From Emiliania huxleyi CCMP1516 (taxonomy: Eukaryota > Haptophyta > Isochrysidales > Noelaerhabdaceae): a stretch of 64,000 bases of DNA. Shown piece after piece: positions 59,431 to 64,000 of this stretch. Positions within the stretch are counted from its first letter, which is position 1. Every line of letters starts with the position of its first letter. The position numbers were made by a program, and so were the translations under genes. The DNA is taken from the NCBI RefSeq assembly GCF_000372725.1, contig NW_005196756.1:529783-593782 (forward strand), in the 5' to 3' direction. Under the pieces are notes generated by a model that had not been told where the DNA came from, made no database searches, and worked only from the letters and a program-made list of their open reading frames with translations.

Positions 59431-59673
59431 TCAACGCAGTATGCGCTTTTTTTTAGCTAACTCGTTACAAAAGTTGTCGATCTCATGCGAGCGCTTGCCG
59501 CAGAGGTCGCACTTCAGGACGAGCCCCTTGTACCGCGAGGCGGGCAACTCTGCGAGGGCACGCAGCTCGACGCTCAAGCGGGAGAGGTCTGCCAGGGACA
59601 TCTTCTGCGTTCTGGTGCCGGTTCGAGACGTGCCCGGAGCCCTCAGCGCGCTTCGAAGCGTTTCGTCCATCAT
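59431..59673 (-). CDS. small protein with a Cys-pair motif
   Basis: 80 residues from MMDETLRSALRAPG; the ATG at 59673 is immediately followed by a second. It reads MSLADLSRLSVELRALAELP and then YKGLVLKCDLCGKRSHEIDN, a CxxC with downstream His and Cys as in a small zinc ribbon. I recognise no family. Just upstream, AATACCAAACAACTCTAACA recurs at 22710 and 26741, so the gene start abuts a dispersed sequence. From 59700 to 61230 there are only repeats. Confidence 0.4.
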   Translation of the reverse strand: MMDETLRSALRAPGTSRTGTRTQKMSLADLSRLSVELRALAELPASRYKGLVLKCDLCGKRSHEIDNFCNELAKKKRILR

Positions 59674-60006
59674 TTTAACAATACCAAACAACTCTAACAC
59701 TCACGTTGCGTTTCGCCCCACGTTGGCCGCAGTGCGCATCGCCTCGTATTGCGACAACGGGAAGATCCACTCGCAAACCCGCAGCCAGTTATGTCCCTAT
59801 CGTCAAAAGAGCTCATTAGGGGAAAAAGATACTCGCACCAGTCGCGGAGCACCCAATGCTCACCTGCTACCGTCCGTGGCTGGCGAGAAAAGGCGATGTT
59901 GGCGGAGCGAGCAATTGGCTTCGTTGTCACTGGCCTCTAGCACGGGCATGCCGGTACTCTCCGTCCGGCCAGTGAAAGCGCGCGAAGTGCGAGGTCTGCT
60001 GTCGTG

Positions 60007-60955
60007 GATTTCGGGCCCGGGGTTGGGCTTTTGTGTGAATAGACCAGCCATAGCGCGCAGCACCAATCAAAGTTATTTGAAATACAACGCCGAAAAACAA
60101 ATTGGAGGGAAACAACAAATAACACAGGCCTGTGAACAGACCTGCGCACAGCGCCATGGGACGTATTTTCTTCTCAATAACACGAAGGGAGCGTACTCAG
60201 GCAGTCAGGGACGGATGAGCCAGAACATACTAAGAGCACCTAGGTAGGTAGGTAGAAAGGTGAAGAACAGCCAGGCTCGGACTGGACACCAACGCGGTAT
60301 GGGTGGACGCAAGACAGATGATGACGACACGCACGGGCGACACACAGACACAAACAAGCTCACAAGACACAGCACCTAAAGGAGCAAGGCATACAGCTGT
60401 GAAGTGGCCGCCAAAACGCTCTCGACGAGAGCCACAAGAAGCCGTCCGCACAGCAAGCCGGTGGAGGCCGAGCGCGCGGAGTCACGATGGCGTGCCGGCC
60501 GTGGGCCCGGACGAAGGTTCTGGCTCGAAAACGCGAGCAGAGGCCGCCGTGTGGGGCCACGGCGAGCCTCGGCGAGAAAGGTCAGCACCCTATCTCACGC
60601 GGTCGGTTGGGTGGACAACCCAACTCACCGACCCAACCCGTGCCGACAACCCAACAAAACAAACCAACCCAAAAAGCACGATTCTCCTGTTGGGCCCTCG
60701 CGCTGGCTTCTGACTGTCGTTGCTGTCTCTCCCTTCTCGACTGTCTGTGCTTGCTTGTGCGTCTTGGGTCCGGGGTTGTGTTTTTGTGTGAAGGGCGTCT
60801 CTCTCTCTCCGGCTGCGCGCCTGACCGGTGCGGCCTCCGAGTCGGCGTCTAGCGCGCGCGATAAGGTTTTTGTTCGCCTTCCCTGGGACCCCGTGTTGCG
60901 TGACTCTGTGCGATTTCGGGCCCGGGGTTGTGTTTTTGTGTGAAGGGCGTCTGAG
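60007..60955. repeat. CCCGGGGTTGTGTTTTTGTG repeats
   Basis: Three copies of a ~37-bp unit (about 60015-60040, 60764-60802 and 60914-60952), each with CCGGGGTTG and TTTTGTGTGAA. No gene is supported here. Confidence 0.5.
60410..60699 (+). mobile_element. partial copy of the fold-back element
   Basis: It matches the right arm of 17767-18617: AAAACGCTCTCGACGAGAGC ... CAGCAAGCCGGT near 60412, and the end CCCAAAAAGCACGATTCTC ... TTGGGCCCTC at 60699. The interior differs and includes an ACCCAAC repeat. Only one arm is present. Confidence 0.6.
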
Positions 60956-61431
60956 AGTCGGCGTTCAAGTGAGCCACCGCAGACAGGTCGATGCACCGTC
61001 AGACATTCTCCACGATGTCCACCATCGTCTGTTTCCCTGGCTTCCTCGCCCTCGCCGCTCCTCGTTGTGGCGTTCATCCTGCGGGAACATGCACCGGCAA
61101 CCCAACAGAGCTCTGCTTTTTCGATCCTTCGGTAATCCCCTCGCGTGCGCGCCGATGCGCCGCCCCCCCGAGATAGCGCACTCGACCTTGTTCAGTGTCA
61201 CGCACCGACCCAACGTCACGCACCGACAGTAATGCCTCCCGTGCCAACAGTGTAAGTGGTCGATGGGGCTGGGCTGCGCTGCTGGGGGCGACGTGGCCTG
61301 CCGATTCTGTGCGCTCGCTGTGCCGCCGCCTGGCGATCACCATCAGCCTCACTCACACACCATCGCGCCTGGCCGCGCATCCGTCAACAACACCCTCGCC
61401 ACCCCCCACCCGACGCCACCCGTCGCCATCC

Positions 61432-63778
61432 GCCCTCTAGGTGGCTTTGGCGTCTTCATAGCCTGTCCCCCCAGTCCTCCCGCGCCGCTGCTGCCGCCGC
61501 CACCGCCGCTGCCCCCGCCTCTGCCCTCGCCGCCCATGCCGCCGTCGCCACCTTCGCCACCACTGCCGCCACCCGCGCCGGCCGCGCCTCGGCCGTCGTT
61601 GCCGCCTGGCTTTGGGGTCCTCTCGGTCGACGCGGATCCAACCATCGCCCACGGCTGGTCGGGCTCCGAGGTGTGGGCGACGCAGTGCGGTTCGCTGGGC
61701 AACATCGCGGTCGTGCACGCGCTCTTTTCGGGCAAGGCGGGCGGCGACTCGCTGCTGCGCAAGACCTTCACACGGCTGCCGCCGCACCGAGCCGCCCAGC
61801 TCGACCTGCGATTCCTGCGCATCGACGCCGCCTTGTCGGGCTCAGCGCGCCTCCTCGTCGATGGGGCTGTCGCGTGGGAGCAGCCGCCTCTCGGGGAGGT
61901 TCCGCCGCACACGCACACCGCTCGCCCACGCGCACTGGGCCGCACGCTCACACCGCTCGCCCACGCGCACTGGGCCGCACGCTCACACCGCTCGCCCACG
62001 CGCACTGGGCCGCACACTCACACCGCTCGCCCACGCGCACTGGGCCGCACACTCACACCGCTCGCCCACGCGCACTGGGCCGCACACTCACACCGCTCGC
62101 CCACGCGCACTGGGCCGCACACTCACACCGCTCGCCCACGCGCACTGGGCCGCACACTCACACCGCTCGCCCACGCGCACTGGGCCGCACGCTCACACCG
62201 CTCGCCCACGCGCACTGGGCCTTGTGCACTTTGAATGCCGTGGGCCTTCTTGTCTCCTAGTCTCGTGGAGTCGCGAGGGATAGCCTGGCCCTGCTGCCCC
62301 ACCACCTCGTGTGTGTGGAGAAGCCTCCCTTACCGTGCCTTAGGTGCCACCGCGCCAGATTTGCGGCCACCCGGCCGACGGTCGCCACCCCAGAAGCGAA
62401 AGACGTCCTTCCATGTCTTCCCACCAGCGCTCGAGAGGACACGCACTCCACTGTCCTTCCGCCGTGTTCCGCTGTGCAGTCCTTGTATTCGCGTCCCTCG
62501 TATTCACGCGGTGCTCCGAAGCAACACTGCACAATGCCGTCTTCCCGCCCCGAGGGTTGGCGTATTGACCGCACACGTAGGCTCGCCAGACTACGTCTTC
62601 GACATCAGCGCGCACATCCCGCACACCGCAGCCTCTCTCGCCGTCGAGGTCGAGATGCGGCCGAGATGCGGCCGAGATGCGGCCGAGATGCGGCCGAGAT
62701 GCGGCCTGTATGGGGAGAGATGCCGCCGGGGAAAGCCTCTCTCCCCACCTCCGTCTCGGAGGTGCTGGCATATGACACCAGGTCGCAGTATAGACACGTG
62801 CCCCCGTCACACCCTCGCCCTCACACCCTCACCCTAGAATTCTACGAATACAAGCCCCTCTCACAGCAGACTGGCACGGACTAGCACCACAAAAGGCACA
62901 GCCTAGAAGCCAGAATGCTCCTGTCCCAACTGGCCCTCGAGAGCGCAACGCCTTCCACTGCATTCGATCGTCTTCGGCTGCACTCACCGCCTCCGCCTCT
63001 CTTGTCTTCACGCGGAGCTCTGAATACACGCTGCACACTCCCGTCTCCCCGCCCCGAGGGCCGCGGGCCGGCGTATTCAGCACGGAGGCTTCTCACACCC
63101 TCACAGAGGACGGCCTCGAGCGTGAGCTCTAGCTAGTGAGCTCGTACGAACGCAGGCAGGCAGATCGCTACTCTAGGAGTAGGAGCCGCCCGACCGTCGC
63201 GTCCCCCGGTGCTCACCGACGGCCGGGCGGGTCGGCACACTCCCCTCGCCCTCACACCCTCACGCCCTCACGCCCTCACACCCTCACACCCTCTCACACC
63301 CTCACACCCTCACACCCTCTCACCCTCTCACCCTCTCACGCCCTCACAGATGCACGCGGGCCTCTCGATCCAGTCTGTCGACGAGGCGTGGGGCATTCAG
63401 AACATCAAGCTCTCGCTCCTCTCGCCCATGCCGCCGTTCGCGCCGCCGCCGCCGTCGCCGCCGCCGCCGCCGCCGTTGCAGCCGCCGCCCTTGTCGCCGC
63501 TGCCACCTGCCTCGCCGCCATCCCCGCCGCCACCGCCCCCCTCCCCCCGGCCGCCCATTTCTCCGCCGCTGCCGCCGCCGTCGCCACCCTTGCCGCCACC
63601 TTCTCCCCCCGCCGCCCCGCCGTCACCACCGCGCCCGCCCTCGCCGCCCAAACCGCCCTCGCTGCCCCCACCCGCTTCTCCCGCCCCCGCGGCTCCGCCA
63701 GGGCCGCGGCCGCTTCTGCCGCCCCCGCTGTCCTCCCGCTCTCCGGCCCCTCACCGCTCGCACGGACGTATACCTTAG
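61432..63778 (+). CDS. proline-rich modular surface protein, partial model
   Basis: Supported exons are 61432-61898, 62344-62380, 62581-62648 and 63350-63778. Exon 1 carries a Pro-rich linker (PPPPPLPPPLPSPPMPP) and a beta-rich module: WSGSEVWATQCGSLGNIAVV, LLRKTFTRLPPHRAAQLDLR, ARLLVDGAVAWEQ. It continues VPPRQICGHPADG, SPDYVFDISAHIPHTAASLA, then HAGLSIQSVDEAWGIQNIKL and another Pro-rich stretch. The pattern 'KTF-x2-LPPH ... VDG-x-VW ... DEAWGI-x-NI' is a recurring extracellular module in protists. I infer a matrix or surface protein. Introns are GT-AG; the second is an introner. The 5' end is unresolved, and exon-like pieces near 63785-63905 suggest continuation. Confidence 0.6.
61905..62222. 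repeat. 35-bp minisatellite in an intron
   Basis: About nine units of CACCGCTCGCCCACGCGCAC followed by TGGGCCGCACNCTCA, filling most of the first intron of the proline-rich gene. Confidence 0.9.
62381..62580 (+). mobile_element. introner-type element forming an intron, copy 3
   Basis: A 200-bp intron with GT donor between HPADG and SPDYVF. It starts GTCGCCACCCCAGAAGCG and ends CCGCACACGTAG. The next exon starts GCTCGCCAG, nearly repeating the intron start (GTCGCCAC). The body shares GCTCGAGAGGACACGCACTC, TATTCACGCGGTGCTCCGAA and CGCCCCGAGGG with the other copies. Confidence 0.8.
62650..62706. repeat. GAGATGCGGCC tandem repeat
   Basis: Five 11-bp units at the start of the third intron of the proline-rich gene, on the same GCCGAGATG theme as the arrays at 21310 and 31395. 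Confidence 0.8.
62903..63085 (+). mobile_element. introner-family copy inside an intron
   Basis: It begins CCTAGAAGCC and includes CTGGCCCTCGAGAGCG, CTTCACGCGGAGCTCTGAA and CCCGCCCCGAGGG. It lies inside the third intron rather than forming its edges. The flanks do not show a GC nine bases before CCTAG, unlike the other copies. Confidence 0.6.
63240..63345. repeat. CTCACACCCT tandem repeat
   Basis: About ten 8-11-bp units (CTCACACCCT, CTCACGCCCT) running up to the acceptor of the last exon. Confidence 0.85.
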
Positions 63779-63816
63779 GCAGCGCATCCTCCAGTCGAGC
63801 CACGCGCTGCCGGCAG

Positions 63817-64000
63817 GCTCGCCAGCCTAGAAGCTGGGCAGAGACGGGGAGATATGGGGGAGATGCGACCAGCTCGTGCTGCGGTACACCCACCTCGCCG
63901 GGCTGCTCGCCTCCCTAGAAGCGGAGATCTGGGGAGAGATGGGGGAGATGTGGGGAGAGATGGGCTCGCCTCCCTAGAAGCGGAATACGTCTTCTTGTCT
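63817..64000 (+). mobile_element. three introner-type starts at the window end
   Basis: CCTAGAAGC occurs near 63826, 63913 and 63973, each preceded nine bases earlier by GC (GCTCGCCAG, GCTCGCCTC, GCTCGCCTC). The last continues GGAATACGTCTTCTTGTCT to the window end, as at 47755-47775 in reverse. GGGGAGATG repeats lie between them. Short exon-like stretches (LVLRYTHLAGLLAS) sit in front. The 3' ends are outside the window. Confidence 0.5.

Overview
This window looks like nuclear DNA of a GC-rich unicellular eukaryote, most probably an alga. Genes lie on both strands without operons. Most introns are 65-200 bp. Products are eukaryotic: an MYND/RING protein, an ER thioredoxin, GT61 and GT23 glycosyltransferases, a DOT1-like methyltransferase, TMBIM, TVP23, Mpv17 and BCS1 relatives, a Popeye-domain protein, a temptin/cytochrome b561 fusion and proline-rich matrix-like proteins. 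About 11 of 27 introns I could model use a GC-AG rather than a GT-AG boundary. A haptophyte or similar alga fits, but the sequence alone does not settle this. There is one 100-N assembly gap (46485-46584).

Layout. 0-15 kb: MYND/RING (-), TMX-like thioredoxin (-), GT61 (+) meeting a decayed WD40 fragment (-), five-exon fucosyltransferase-like gene (+), DOT1-like (+), neuferricin-like (+), and two partly resolved minus-strand genes. 15-21.6 kb: ATP-grasp enzyme (-), a fold-back element with ~390-bp arms, and a Popeye-domain gene (+) whose third intron is a mobile-type repeat. 21.6-28.4 kb: two virtually identical 2,765-bp direct repeats around a multi-pass membrane protein gene (-). 28.7-36 kb: temptin/Pro-rich/b561 (+), HAD-like exons (-), TMBIM (+), TVP23 (+). 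36-40.9 kb: mostly repeats with weak exons. 41-52 kb: two F-box/RCC1 paralogues (-), a coiled-coil protein (+), two inverted-repeat elements and an Mpv17-like gene (-). 52.2-53.6 kb: a nest of four mobile-element insertions. 53.9-64 kb: truncated CobW (-), AP2 (+), kinase fragment (-), lipase (-), BCS1 5' part (+), and a proline-rich modular protein (+) interrupted by another intron-forming repeat.

The main result is intron biology. A 191-200-bp repeat sits exactly as an intron in three unrelated genes (21077-21270, 47597-47787, 62381-62580), always in sense orientation, with a shared start (CCTAGAAGCGG about 9 nt inside the donor), a shared body, a terminal TAG, and decayed target-site-like repeats whose first copy supplies the GC or GT donor. 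These have the hallmarks of introner elements. A second intron type is a minisatellite flanked by duplicated exon edges, seen in at least three genes, with a related decoy acceptor in TVP23. Transposition is also evident from 5'-truncated non-LTR tails with 12-bp target-site duplications, an hAT-like element with an 8-bp duplication, and a ~115-bp short repeat with a 5-bp duplication.
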